Origin: Cyanobacteriota bacterium
GTDB lineage: Bacteria > Cyanobacteriota > Cyanobacteriia > PCC-6307 > Cyanobiaceae
Direction of reading: 5' to 3'
NCBI GenBank assembly: GCA_026389335.1
Contig: JAPLIB010000007.1
Location: forward strand, 1 to 64,000
Length of the DNA stretch: 64,000 bases
Shown: one piece after another, positions 48,014-56,125 of the stretch
How the letters are laid out: the number at the start of each line of letters is the position of its first letter
Position numbering within the stretch: position 1 is the first letter of the stretch
Notes under the pieces: generated by a model
Seen by the model: the letters and a program-made list of their open reading frames with translations, nothing else
Database searches by the model: none
What the model was told of the DNA's origin: nothing
Position numbers and translations under genes: made by a program

Positions 48014-48168
48014 AAGCGGGGCTGCTCCGGCGCCACCAGCAGGGCCAGTAGCAACAGAACGGCAGCCAAAGCCCAGGGTGCCTTGGCACGAGCCCCAGCA
48101 GCCATGGGCCCGGCGGCTGGCTTGGACGCTTTCTGGCGAGATGGGGCGTAACTCGCCATGTCTGCCAT
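47959..48168 (-). CDS. Small single-span membrane protein, 69 aa
   Basis: From ATG 48168: a basic N-terminus (YAPSRQKASKPAAG), one membrane helix (APWALAAVLLLLALLVAP) and a short C-terminal part with two cysteines (RFQEAICQRHNGVAACRVW). The cationic-helix-Cys pattern suggests a real protein. The frame is open up to 48303. It overlaps the 3' end of the HNH gene on the opposite strand. No function is recognised. Confidence 0.5.
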   Translation of the reverse strand: MADMASYAPSRQKASKPAAGPMAAGARAKAPWALAAVLLLLALLVAPEQPRFQEAICQRHNGVAACRVW

Positions 48169-48338
48169 GGGAGCGATTGGCAGGGAAGCCGCAACCGCGG
48201 CGACGATGAAGACGGAAACGGGCCGATCGGAGCCTGGGAGCAGCCTCGATCCAGCCAAAACGGTTTCGGGAAATCCGGCGTCAGAAAAGATGGAGGCAGT
48301 CACGGGTTGAATGCGAAGGCTATGATACAGGTGTACTC

Positions 48339-49358
48339 ATGACTGACTTGCCTGTCAACTCCCCGGACGGGGCTGCCTGGGCCAGTGCGGCCGCCGGTCT
48401 GGCCCCTGAGGCCGCCGGCCGCGTGCTGGTGCTCGGTGGCGGCTACACCGGCAGCCGTTTCGCCGCAGCGCTGACGGCGCTGGGCATCGCCACGACCGTC
48501 AGCCAGCGCCAGGAGAGCAACCCGGCCGGCCCTGCCGAAGCCGGTGGCCCCAGCCAGCTGCACTTCGACCCGGCCACGGGGGCCAGGCCGAGCCGGCAGG
48601 ATCTGGAGGGCATCACCCATGTGTTGGTGACGATCCCCCCCGATGCCGCCGGTCGGGATCCGGTGCTCGATCATCTCGGCGATCTACTGGCGGAGCTACC
48701 GCTGCAATGGCTGGGCTATCTCTCCACCACCGGTGTTTATGGCGACACCGGCGGGGCCTGGGTGGACGAAAGCAGTGCCACCGTGCCAGGTCTGGCACGC
48801 AGCCGCTCCCGCTTGGCCTGCGAGCGGGCCTGGCGGGAGCGCACCCTGCCCCTGCAGGTGTTCCGCCTGCCGGCGATCTACGGCCCAGGGCGCACCCCCT
48901 TCAACGACCTGCGTCAAGGCCGGGCCCGGCTGATCCACAAGCCCGGCCAGGTGTTCTGCCGCATCCATGTGGATGACATCGTCGGGGCGCTGCTGCACAA
49001 CCTGGCGCGACCGGCCGCCGGCCGGCCGGACACCCTGATCCTGGCGGATGCCTACCCCTGCTCCTCCAGTGAAACCCTCGGCTACGCCGCCCATCTGCTC
49101 GGCTGCAAGCTGCCCGAGCTGCAGCCCTACGACCGGATCGCCGCCACGATGAGCCCGATGGCGCGCAGTTTCTGGAGCGAGAACCGTCGCGTCAGCAGCG
49201 CCCTGCTGCGCCAGGGACTGGGCTACCGCCTGCGTTATCCGAGCTTCCGCGAAGGGTACCGAGCCAGCCTGAGTGCCCCCGACCAGCCCGCAGCAGGCGC
49301 AGTGCTCAACAGGCCCAGCGGCCCTGGAGCCTCGAGACCATTGAATCAAGAGCGCTGA
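48339..49358 (+). CDS. SDR-family NAD(P)-binding protein (YeeZ-like)
   Basis: A 339-residue atypical extended SDR. It has the nucleotide motif RVLVLGGGYTGSRFAAAL, TIPPDAAG, GYLSTTGVYGDTGG with a conserved tyrosine, SRLACERAW, RLPAIYGPGRTPFNDLRQG and FCRIHVDDIVGALL. This matches YeeZ-type proteins, whose substrate is not established. The first ~28 residues and the last ~25 are variable. The usual YxxxK pair is not obvious, so catalysis may differ. Confidence 0.78.
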   Translation: MTDLPVNSPDGAAWASAAAGLAPEAAGRVLVLGGGYTGSRFAAALTALGIATTVSQRQESNPAGPAEAGGPSQLHFDPATGARPSRQDLEGITHVLVTIPPDAAGRDPVLDHLGDLLAELPLQWLGYLSTTGVYGDTGGAWVDESSATVPGLARSRSRLACERAWRERTLPLQVFRLPAIYGPGRTPFNDLRQGRARLIHKPGQVFCRIHVDDIVGALLHNLARPAAGRPDTLILADAYPCSSSETLGYAAHLLGCKLPELQPYDRIAATMSPMARSFWSENRRVSSALLRQGLGYRLRYPSFREGYRASLSAPDQPAAGAVLNRPSGPGASRPLNQER

Positions 49359-49671
49359 ACCGCGGCGTCTGGAACCGGCTCAACAACCCCTCTGCAGACC
49401 TGCCGGGTGGTCTGCCGGTGGTGCAGAAAGCTGACCAGCACTGGGTTGCCAGGCGGCGAAGGGGCGCCCCAGCGGGGCCGTGGCCCAGTTTTCAGCAGAC
49501 TCGCAGGCGTCGGCTGAAAACCTCCCAAGGGCACTTCGAAACATCGCCCATGGCGTGCAACGACTTGAGCACCCCGGCAGCTGGCGGGGTCCGTAGCGTT
49601 CGGCTGGCGGCTGTCTTCATCGCGCCGACGCAGCTCAGCGCGGCCCGCGCCAGCTCCTTCGGCCGCTCCAC
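49359..49671. other. Intergenic region carrying repeat copy C
   Basis: No gene is supported. It holds the ~78-bp repeat copy C and a perfect 9-bp inverted repeat GTTTTCAGC (49488-49496) / GCTGAAAAC (49513-49521). Confidence 0.45.
49425..49502 (-). repeat. Short dispersed repeat family, copy C (~78 bp)
   Basis: Read on the minus strand it begins GTCTGCTGAAAACTGGG, contains GCGCCCCTTCGCCG and CCTGGCAACCCAGTG, and ends near GCTTTCT. It aligns with copy A (29209) and copy B (56125) over its length. The copy is intergenic, between the SDR gene and the small gene downstream of lysC. Confidence 0.6.
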
Positions 49672-49818
49672 TCAGCCAGCGCGGAAGCCGCAGCGGCCGA
49701 AGTGGGAACGGGCGGTCAGGTCGGGATCGATCAACGGACGGTGCATCAGCGGTGTTTCATCGCCGTGGCTCGCAAAAAGGGGCAGCTGCTGATCCGGAAA
49801 GCCCCGCTTGCCCGGCAT
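49672..49818 (-). CDS. Small protein downstream of lysC, 48 aa
   Basis: An ATG frame of 48 codons (MPGKRGFPDQQLPLFASHGD, then ETPLMHRPLIDPDLTARSHF, GRCGFRAG). Third codon positions are mostly G or C, like genuine genes here, and the composition is not that of a shadow frame. It starts 58 bp after the lysC stop on the same strand; a GTG two codons earlier is an alternative start. Function unknown. Confidence 0.45.
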   Translation of the reverse strand: MPGKRGFPDQQLPLFASHGDETPLMHRPLIDPDLTARSHFGRCGFRAG

Positions 49819-49876
49819 GGTCACCGTTCCGCCCAGCCAGAGGGTGAAGCTGGCTGGTGCTGGGGGCGGCAGTTGT

Positions 49877-51706
49877 TCAGGGCTTCGCTGCGGGCACCGG
49901 CGCCTCCGTGCCCTCGGCTTGGTGTTCGATCACGCCCCCGAGCGCAAAGGCTGCATGCACCGCCTGCAGCGCCCGCACGCCGTCGCGTTCCGGCACCACA
50001 CAGCTGGTGCGGATCTCACTGGTGGCGATCAGTTCGATGTTGATGTCGGCTGCGGCGATGGCGCGGAACATGCGCGCGGCGGTGCCTGGCGTGTAGGGCA
50101 TGCCCGCGCCGACGGCGCTGATGCGGGCGATGGCGGATCCCTCCTCCACGCAGGCCTCGGGCCATTGCAGCAGCAGCGGAGCGAGGGCCTCCTCGGCGCG
50201 ACTGAGATCCTCCCGTTTGAGCACGAAACTCATGTCCCTGCTCAGCTGCTGTCCCATGGTGTGGGTGCGTTCCGACTGCACGATCGCGTCGAGGCCGATG
50301 GCGGCCTCCGCCAGGGTGCGACACACCGCCGCCGCACTGCCGGGCTGGTCCGGCACATGCCGCACGGTGACCTGAATCTGATCGCGATCGAGGGCAACGC
50401 CGCGCACGGCCGGAGCGTTCTGTTGGCAGGCCACTGGGTTGTGGCGCAATTGGCGCTCTTGCAGTTCAAAGGCCTCCGCTGTGGCCCGCAGGGCCTTGGG
50501 CCCAGCCCAGCCGGCCACCACGCAGCTCACCTTCACCTCGCTGGTGGCGATCAGGCGCAGGTTGATGCCCAGGCGGGCCAGGGTGTCGAACAGGCGGGCA
50601 GCGACGCCGGGGCGCCCGAGGATGCCGGCCCCGGAAATGCTGATCTTGGCCATGTCGGCCTCTCCGCTCAGTACCGCCCCGTCGGCACCCAGGGCACGGA
50701 GCACCTGGCGGCACACCTGGCTCGCCTGCTCCAGATCGGTCTCGGCCAGGGTGAAGGCGATGTCGTTGCTGCCGCCGTCCTGGCTGGCCTGCACGATCAG
50801 GTCCACATTCAGATCGGCGGCGCCGAGGGCCTCAAACAACTGGGCGGCCACCCCGGGGCGATCGGGCACGTCCGTGAGTGCCAGCACCGCCTGGTGCAGC
50901 AGGAGGTCTGCCCCGTCCACCGGTTTGCCGAGTTCCAGGCCCTCCTGGCCATGGGCCCGGGCACAGCCGCTGGTGAGTCGGGTGCCGGGGGCCTCACTCC
51001 AGCTGGAGCGCACCACCAGCGGCACGCCGTAGTTGCGGGCGATCTCCACCGCCCGGGGATGTAGCACCGCGGCCCCGAGGCTGGCCAGTTCCAGCATTTC
51101 ATCGCAGCTCACCGACTCCATCAGCTGGGCATCGCTCACCTTGCGTGGGTCGGTGGTGAGCACGCCGGGCACATCGGTGTAGATCTCGCAGGCATCGGCC
51201 CCCAGGGCGGCGGCCAGGGCCACGGCTGAGGTGTCGGAGCCGCCCCGGCCGAGGGTGGTGATTTCCGGGGTGCCGGCAACGCCGCTGCTGGTGCCCTGAA
51301 AGCCGGCCACCACCACCACCTGGCCGTCATCGAGCAGACGCCGCAACCGTTCGGTGCGCACCTCGAGGATGCGGGCCCGGCCGTGGGCCGATTCGGTGAC
51401 GATGCCGGCCTGGGTGCCGGTCATCGACACGGCCGGCACGCCCAGTTGGTGCAAGGCGATCGACAGCAGGGCGATTGACACCTGTTCGCCGGTGGCCAGC
51501 AGCATGTCCAGCTCCCGCTGGGGCGGCTGGGCGCTGATCGCCCGTGCCAGACCGGTGAGTTCATCGGTGGTGTGGCCCATGGCCGACACCACGATCACCA
51601 GCTCGTGCCCCTCCTCCCGGCTGGCGGCGATGCGTCGCGCCACGGCCTGAATGCGCTCCACGTCCGCGACTGACGTGCCCCCGAATTTCTGAACCAGCAG
51701 GGCCAT
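49877..51706 (-). CDS. lysC: Aspartate kinase with four ACT domains
   Basis: A 609-residue monofunctional aspartokinase, first step of Lys/Thr/Met synthesis. The catalytic domain has ALLVQKFGGTSVADVERIQA, VSAMGHTTDELTGLA, GFQGTSSGVAGTPEITTLGR, GRGGSDTSAVALAAAL and EIYTDVPGVLTTDPRKV. The C-terminal ~340 residues hold two tandem ACT pairs (for example ALTDVPDRPGVAAQLFEALG and QVTVRHVPDQPGSAAAVCRT), the doubled regulatory arrangement typical of cyanobacteria. Feedback control by lysine and threonine is expected. It feeds asd and dapA at 15-17 kb. Confidence 0.96.
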   Translation of the reverse strand: MALLVQKFGGTSVADVERIQAVARRIAASREEGHELVIVVSAMGHTTDELTGLARAISAQPPQRELDMLLATGEQVSIALLSIALHQLGVPAVSMTGTQAGIVTESAHGRARILEVRTERLRRLLDDGQVVVVAGFQGTSSGVAGTPEITTLGRGGSDTSAVALAAALGADACEIYTDVPGVLTTDPRKVSDAQLMESVSCDEMLELASLGAAVLHPRAVEIARNYGVPLVVRSSWSEAPGTRLTSGCARAHGQEGLELGKPVDGADLLLHQAVLALTDVPDRPGVAAQLFEALGAADLNVDLIVQASQDGGSNDIAFTLAETDLEQASQVCRQVLRALGADGAVLSGEADMAKISISGAGILGRPGVAARLFDTLARLGINLRLIATSEVKVSCVVAGWAGPKALRATAEAFELQERQLRHNPVACQQNAPAVRGVALDRDQIQVTVRHVPDQPGSAAAVCRTLAEAAIGLDAIVQSERTHTMGQQLSRDMSFVLKREDLSRAEEALAPLLLQWPEACVEEGSAIARISAVGAGMPYTPGTAARMFRAIAAADINIELIATSEIRTSCVVPERDGVRALQAVHAAFALGGVIEHQAEGTEAPVPAAKP

Positions 51707-51735
51707 CCCCGTTGCTGTTGCGGTATTGGCTTCGA

Positions 51736-52746
51736 TTATCGGGGCCCGGCCCCCGCGGCTCCGCTGGCTCGCGGGCTGGCCAGCAGAAAGCCATCGCGGA
51801 AGGCTTCGCCTGGATCGCTGCCTCGTTTGAGCGCCATCTCCACCTCCAGCAACCGGCTCAGCAGAGCCAGCAGCTGGCCCGGAGCCTTGCCACGGATCTG
51901 TTTGCGCATCACGTAGATGCGTTTGGGATTGCCGATGCCGGCCGCCTTGGCGATCACGGCCACGTCCTGTTCACCAGCCTTTTCCAGCAGGGCCACCCAG
52001 AGCCAGCCGCGGATCTGACTGCTGAGCGAGGCCACGATCCGCAGGGCCGGTTCGTTGGCTGCCAGCAGGGCATCGGCCAGGGCGATCGCCTCCGCTGGCT
52101 GGTTGGAGAGCAGGGCATCGCCGACGGCCAGGCTGCTGGTGCTGCGGCCCCCCACCAGCGCCTCCACGGACTGGAGATCGATCGCTGCGGCTGGGTCGCG
52201 CCCCTGTTGGTACAGGCTCAGCTTTTCCAGTTCGCTTTCCAGCCGGGTGCTGTCGCTGCCGATGATGTCGGCCAGGGCCTCGGCAGCAGCGGACTCCAGC
52301 TTCAGGCCGAGGTCATGGGCGGTGCGCAACACCAGGTCCACCTGGCCGCCCCCATCCCAGATCGCCGGCAGCACGAAGCTTTGCTCCTGGGCCACCTTTT
52401 TGAGCGCCTTGGTGGTGCGCAGGCGGGCATCGGGTTTGCCGGGGCTGACGAGCAGCAGATGGCAGCTCGCGCTCACCAGCTCGAGGGTGGCCTCGAGTTG
52501 GTCGGCCAACTCGGCTGGGCACTGGCTGCAGAAGGGGCTGCGTTGCAGCACCACCACCCGGGCACCGCTGCCGAAGGGTGGGGTGCGGGCGTCCTCCAGG
52601 GCCTGGATGGCCTGGGCGCTGTCGTTGCCATCGAGGCGGCTGAGGTTGATGGCCGCCCAGGCCGGATCCACCAGCTTGCCCACCAGGGCTTCCACGGCCC
52701 GCTGGCGGGCGGCTTCGTCATCACCCCAGTAGAGATGGATGGGCAT
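51736..52746 (-). CDS. holA: DNA polymerase III subunit delta
   Basis: A 336-residue clamp-loader wrench subunit. PIHLYWGDDEAARQRAVEAL opens the protein, with ATLELVSASCHLLLVSPGKP, IIGSDSTRLESELEKLSLYQ, LVGGRSTSSLAVGDALLSNQ and LLSRLLEVEMALKRGSDPGE following the usual HolA pattern of a degenerate AAA+ domain and helical collar. Together with dnaX at 22 kb it would form part of the same clamp loader. It is 29 bp upstream of lysC on the same strand. Confidence 0.92.
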   Translation of the reverse strand: MPIHLYWGDDEAARQRAVEALVGKLVDPAWAAINLSRLDGNDSAQAIQALEDARTPPFGSGARVVVLQRSPFCSQCPAELADQLEATLELVSASCHLLLVSPGKPDARLRTTKALKKVAQEQSFVLPAIWDGGGQVDLVLRTAHDLGLKLESAAAEALADIIGSDSTRLESELEKLSLYQQGRDPAAAIDLQSVEALVGGRSTSSLAVGDALLSNQPAEAIALADALLAANEPALRIVASLSSQIRGWLWVALLEKAGEQDVAVIAKAAGIGNPKRIYVMRKQIRGKAPGQLLALLSRLLEVEMALKRGSDPGEAFRDGFLLASPRASGAAGAGPR

Positions 52747-52861
52747 CAGGGATGGATCGGTAGCGGATGTGGCGATGCCGTCCGAAATCGGGCGGCCTGG
52801 GCTTTGTGGAGGCGAGCTCTCGGTTGATGTTGATCACCAGGTTCCAAGCTTCGCCCATGGT

Positions 52862-53632
52862 TCAAAGAGGCTCGCCCACCGCAGGCCTGCGGCGTAAGTC
52901 TGCGTAGCTGAGGCTCCATTGCAGTTCCACTCCCTTGCCCCGATGTTGGATACCGATGTAATCCTCAAGGGCCTGCTCTAAGCAGGGCTGGCAGCTTTTG
53001 TCCATCCCAAATAATTGCTGGCAGAAGTGAAGCATCTGCTGCCGAGAATCGAAATACCAGGGGCAGGGGCGTGTTTCGATGGTCAGTACTTCAAGGTTGC
53101 TGGGCCAGTGCAGCTGCTGGAAGTTGCGATAGATGCCGCGATGGCCGGTGGATGTATGGCGATCGACGAATTGCTCGAGGAAGTGCATGATGCCACTGCC
53201 TGGAAGTACATCGGCGAGATGGAGTAGGCCGAATGGTCGTATCACGTTCGTCGCATTAGCCAGGAATCCATCTAAATCATGAATATGGTGTAGTGCGGCC
53301 AGGCAGATGCAGCGCTGCAGGGAGCTTGCCGCTACGGGCCAAGGGGTGTGGGGATCCACCACTTCCACGTCCGGGTCAAATCCTGGAGTGAATTCCAGGC
53401 TGCGCACCAAGGCTGGAACTTTTAGGGTGGCATCCAGATGCTTCGCTAGGTAGCCACCACCAGACGGTACATCGAGCAGATGTTCTCCGGCTTGTAAGGG
53501 GTGGGCATGGAAGAGTTGTTCGTATTCAAGTGTGCGGGCTCTGGGAACTCCCAGCATCGCTTGTTGGTAAAGCCAGCCTCGTTTGGTGAAGATTTCGGCG
53601 TAATTTCCTGGGCTGGGTTCGGATATGTTCAT
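52862..53632 (-). CDS. Class I SAM-dependent methyltransferase, coupled to CphA-like ligase
   Basis: From ATG 53632, 256 aa. SAM motif I is GEHLLDVPSGGGYLAKHLDA. Post-motif residues include VRSLEFTPGFDPDVEVVD, and CICLAALHHIHDLDGFLANA plus NVIRPFGLLHLADVLPGSGI match the Methyltransf_11 pattern. The start codon overlaps the stop of the upstream ATP-grasp gene (ATGA), so the two are translationally coupled. The DNA is visibly poorer in G+C than its neighbours. The substrate is unknown; the product of the neighbouring ligase is the natural guess. The frame continues upstream to 53692, but the overlapping ATG is the better start. Confidence 0.85.
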   Translation of the reverse strand: MNISEPSPGNYAEIFTKRGWLYQQAMLGVPRARTLEYEQLFHAHPLQAGEHLLDVPSGGGYLAKHLDATLKVPALVRSLEFTPGFDPDVEVVDPHTPWPVAASSLQRCICLAALHHIHDLDGFLANATNVIRPFGLLHLADVLPGSGIMHFLEQFVDRHTSTGHRGIYRNFQQLHWPSNLEVLTIETRPCPWYFDSRQQMLHFCQQLFGMDKSCQPCLEQALEDYIGIQHRGKGVELQWSLSYADLRRRPAVGEPL

Positions 53633-55431
53633 GAATGATGGGCGACTTGTCGTGGGACGGGAGACTGGATTCTGTGCATGAACTGGTTCCATGTTGCCGA
53701 ATGTATAAGTGGTTTTTCCGTCCAGAAAATGGTGTGATCAGGTGCGGAAACTGGGAGTCCGTGTTGCAAGACCTGTTGGGGGTCAATTAAAAAAAGTATG
53801 CTGCGTTCACTTGCGTCCATCAGTACTTCCTTGGGGTGGCGATAGGCGCGATGTCGGGAACTCGCGGCGAGATTCAGGGCGGTGATGCTGTCAGTCAGTC
53901 GCTGGGGGAAGGCGATGGTCAGGTGGGGATCGGTCGCGATCATTTCGATCAGCTTTTGCTGCAAAGCCACCCGCTCTTCTGCTTCGAAGCGGGCGATCAT
54001 CACGGTGGTGGGGATGCTGTGGGGGGTGTCGCCTGGGAACAGCTCTCTGAAAACGATGTTGGTTCGCTCCGCCGAGGCCTGAGGCATCCAGTTCACTTCA
54101 ATGAAGGCACCCGCGGCTTGACTGGGCGATTGGCTGATGTCGTGGCAGAGATAGTCAATGCCCGCGGCAGCCAATCGGAGTGTGGCCGCGATGGTTTCAC
54201 ATTGCCGACGGATCACAGGATGCACCTGTTCGGTGACTTCCCGGAAGAGGCCGCCGGTGCTCACGTTGGCATTGCTGCGCAGCTGGATTGTTTGTCCCGT
54301 TGGGGGGACGTCGTCGAGTTTAAGCTTGGCTTGCTCGAGATGATGAAGGGTCTCAGCGTCCACTGGGATCAGGCCACTGACGCCATCAAGGGCCCGCAGT
54401 TCTGCTCTGTACTTGTTGGCGGCGGCGATTAACTCGGAGACGGTGCTGATCCCATCGCCTGTGATGCTGGGGGGCAGGCGTTCCACAGCCCAGGCGAGTG
54501 TGCCATTGAGCATGGTGAGGCGCGTGTCGTTCCCTTGGATCATCGCTTCGATCACCAGCTTGTGCATTGCCTCTCGTCTGGCCTCCGTGGCCGCCCGCAA
54601 CAGTTGAGCCTCGTTCTCGATCCCTACGGTGACGCCACGTCCTTGGTCTCGATCGGCGGGTTTGAGGACGCAGGGGTAGCCGATGCGTGCTGCGGCTTTC
54701 ACCAGGTCGCTGTCCTTGCAGGTGACCAGCAGTGATATCTGGCGCGGAACCGGTAATCCCAGGCTGCTAAGCAGTTTGTTGGTTTTTTGTTTGTCTTGCG
54801 CAATATCGCATCCGATCTGGGAATCTCGATCTGTGGCCGTGCTGTTGATCCAGCGGGCCTGGCAGCCGCTTCCCAGTTGATAGAGCCGGGTGCTTGGCTC
54901 GATCAGGAGATGGGGGATGCCTCGCCGCCGGGCTTCCCTGAGCAGTTTCATGGTGACGGGATGTTGGCAGCAGATGGCGCTATTCAACTGTAGTCTTGCC
55001 AGACGAATTTCCAGGTTTGAATCGCTGCTGCTGTTCTCGGGTTGCAACCAGCTTGTCGTGATCAGTTGGTAGGCCAGGGACAGTGCAGCACCGGCCAGTT
55101 CGTGCTGAAGACAGGTTGCAATCCAAAGGTTTTCAGGCGTTTTTGGCCCTAGCTGGGGCCGCTGCAGATCCACCTGCGCTGGGGCCAGGATTTGCCTGGC
55201 GATGGAGACGAGGAGAGCTGCGACTGAAGGTTCCAGCTCCTGTCCGCAGGTAGGGGCTTGCGTCTTGGTCAGCCTGGGAAAGTCACGAGCGACGGCGGCC
55301 AGGGCCTGGTTGTGCCACTGCCGAGCGGCTGCCCCATCACCGGGGATGTTGAGAGGCCAGTGGATCAGCCAGGCCGGTCCGTCCCAGATCAGACCCGGAC
55401 CATGGAGTTCCTGCAGTCGGAAGGGAGGCAT
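53629..55431 (-). CDS. Cyanophycin-synthetase-like ATP-grasp ligase with vestigial Mur domain
   Basis: From ATG 55431, 600 aa. Residues 1-160 resemble the CphA N-terminal domain. Residues 161-480 are a CphA/RimK-type ATP-grasp domain with DIAQDKQKTNKLLSSLGLPV, RIGYPCVLKPADRDQGRGVT (Lys257), RLPPSITGDGISTVSEL, NVSTGG and GAFIEVNW. In CphA the next segment opens the Mur-ligase half with LFP...IP and a GTNGKTTT P-loop. Here LFPGDTPHSIPTTVMIA is present but ARFEAEERVALQQ stands where the P-loop should be. A Mur-like fragment (VLMDASERSILFLID, VLQHGLP) follows and the protein ends about 270 residues early. It probably ligates an amino acid or amine but cannot be a normal cyanophycin synthetase. 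It is coupled to the downstream methyltransferase. An upstream in-frame start (55494) would overlap cobH. Confidence 0.85.
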   Translation of the reverse strand: MPPFRLQELHGPGLIWDGPAWLIHWPLNIPGDGAAARQWHNQALAAVARDFPRLTKTQAPTCGQELEPSVAALLVSIARQILAPAQVDLQRPQLGPKTPENLWIATCLQHELAGAALSLAYQLITTSWLQPENSSSDSNLEIRLARLQLNSAICCQHPVTMKLLREARRRGIPHLLIEPSTRLYQLGSGCQARWINSTATDRDSQIGCDIAQDKQKTNKLLSSLGLPVPRQISLLVTCKDSDLVKAAARIGYPCVLKPADRDQGRGVTVGIENEAQLLRAATEARREAMHKLVIEAMIQGNDTRLTMLNGTLAWAVERLPPSITGDGISTVSELIAAANKYRAELRALDGVSGLIPVDAETLHHLEQAKLKLDDVPPTGQTIQLRSNANVSTGGLFREVTEQVHPVIRRQCETIAATLRLAAAGIDYLCHDISQSPSQAAGAFIEVNWMPQASAERTNIVFRELFPGDTPHSIPTTVMIARFEAEERVALQQKLIEMIATDPHLTIAFPQRLTDSITALNLAASSRHRAYRHPKEVLMDASERSILFLIDPQQVLQHGLPVSAPDHTIFWTEKPLIHSATWNQFMHRIQSPVPRQVAHHS

Positions 55432-55483
55432 GGCTGTCTGCCGGTTCGGCTGGCTGGTTCTGATTCCATAGGTTGGAGCCGCC

Positions 55484-56125
55484 TTGACCCCCACTCCCGC
55501 CCTGGATCACCCGATCTTCACGGAGAGCCTCCGTCGCATTCGCGGCTGGTTGGAGCCCACAGGCCTGCTGGCAGGCCTGACGCCCCTGGAGCAGGAGGTG
55601 GTGGAGCGTCTGGTGCACAGCAGCGGCGACCTCAGCGTGGCTTCGGGGGTGCGCTTCTCCCCCGGGGCCTGTGCCCTGGGGCTGGAGGCCTTGCTGGCAG
55701 GGGTGCCGATTCTCACCGATACGGCCATGGCGGCCGCGGCGGTGGCGCCGATGGCCCGACGCACCTTCGGCAATCCGGTGCTGAGTGTGCTCGATTGGGC
55801 GCCTGCCGTCGCCCCCGAGGGCGGCACCCGGGCGGCGGCGGGCCTGGATCTGGCCCTGGAGGCCCATCCCGGTGCCGTGGTGCTGATCGGCAGTGCCCCC
55901 ACGGCGCTGGTGCGATTGCTGGAGCGGGTGGCCGCTGGTGCGGCCCGGCCGGCCCTGGTGGTGGGCATGCCGGTGGGCTTTGTGGGCGTGCTGGAGAGCA
56001 AGGCCTTACTGGCGGCCAGTGACCTGCCCCAGATCCGGCTGGAGGGCAGCCGTGGCGGGGCCGGCCTGGTGGGGGCCAGCGTCAATGCCCTGTTACGCCG
56101 GGCCTGGCTGGAGCGCCAGTGCTGA
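55484..56125 (+). CDS. cobH: Precorrin-8X methylmutase
   Basis: CobH/CbiC (213 aa from TTG 55484) moves a methyl group from C11 to C12 to give hydrogenobyrinic/cobyrinic acid. HPIFTESLRRIRGWLE, VERLVHSSGDLSVASGVRFS (with the catalytic His in the first part), VPILTDTAMAAAAVAP, PALVVGMPVGFVGVLESKAL and RGGAGLVGASVNALL are typical. It shares the B12 pathway with cbiD at 40 kb. It is divergent from the CphA-like gene, and its stop abuts repeat copy B. Confidence 0.93.
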   Translation: MTPTPALDHPIFTESLRRIRGWLEPTGLLAGLTPLEQEVVERLVHSSGDLSVASGVRFSPGACALGLEALLAGVPILTDTAMAAAAVAPMARRTFGNPVLSVLDWAPAVAPEGGTRAAAGLDLALEAHPGAVVLIGSAPTALVRLLERVAAGAARPALVVGMPVGFVGVLESKALLAASDLPQIRLEGSRGGAGLVGASVNALLRRAWLERQC

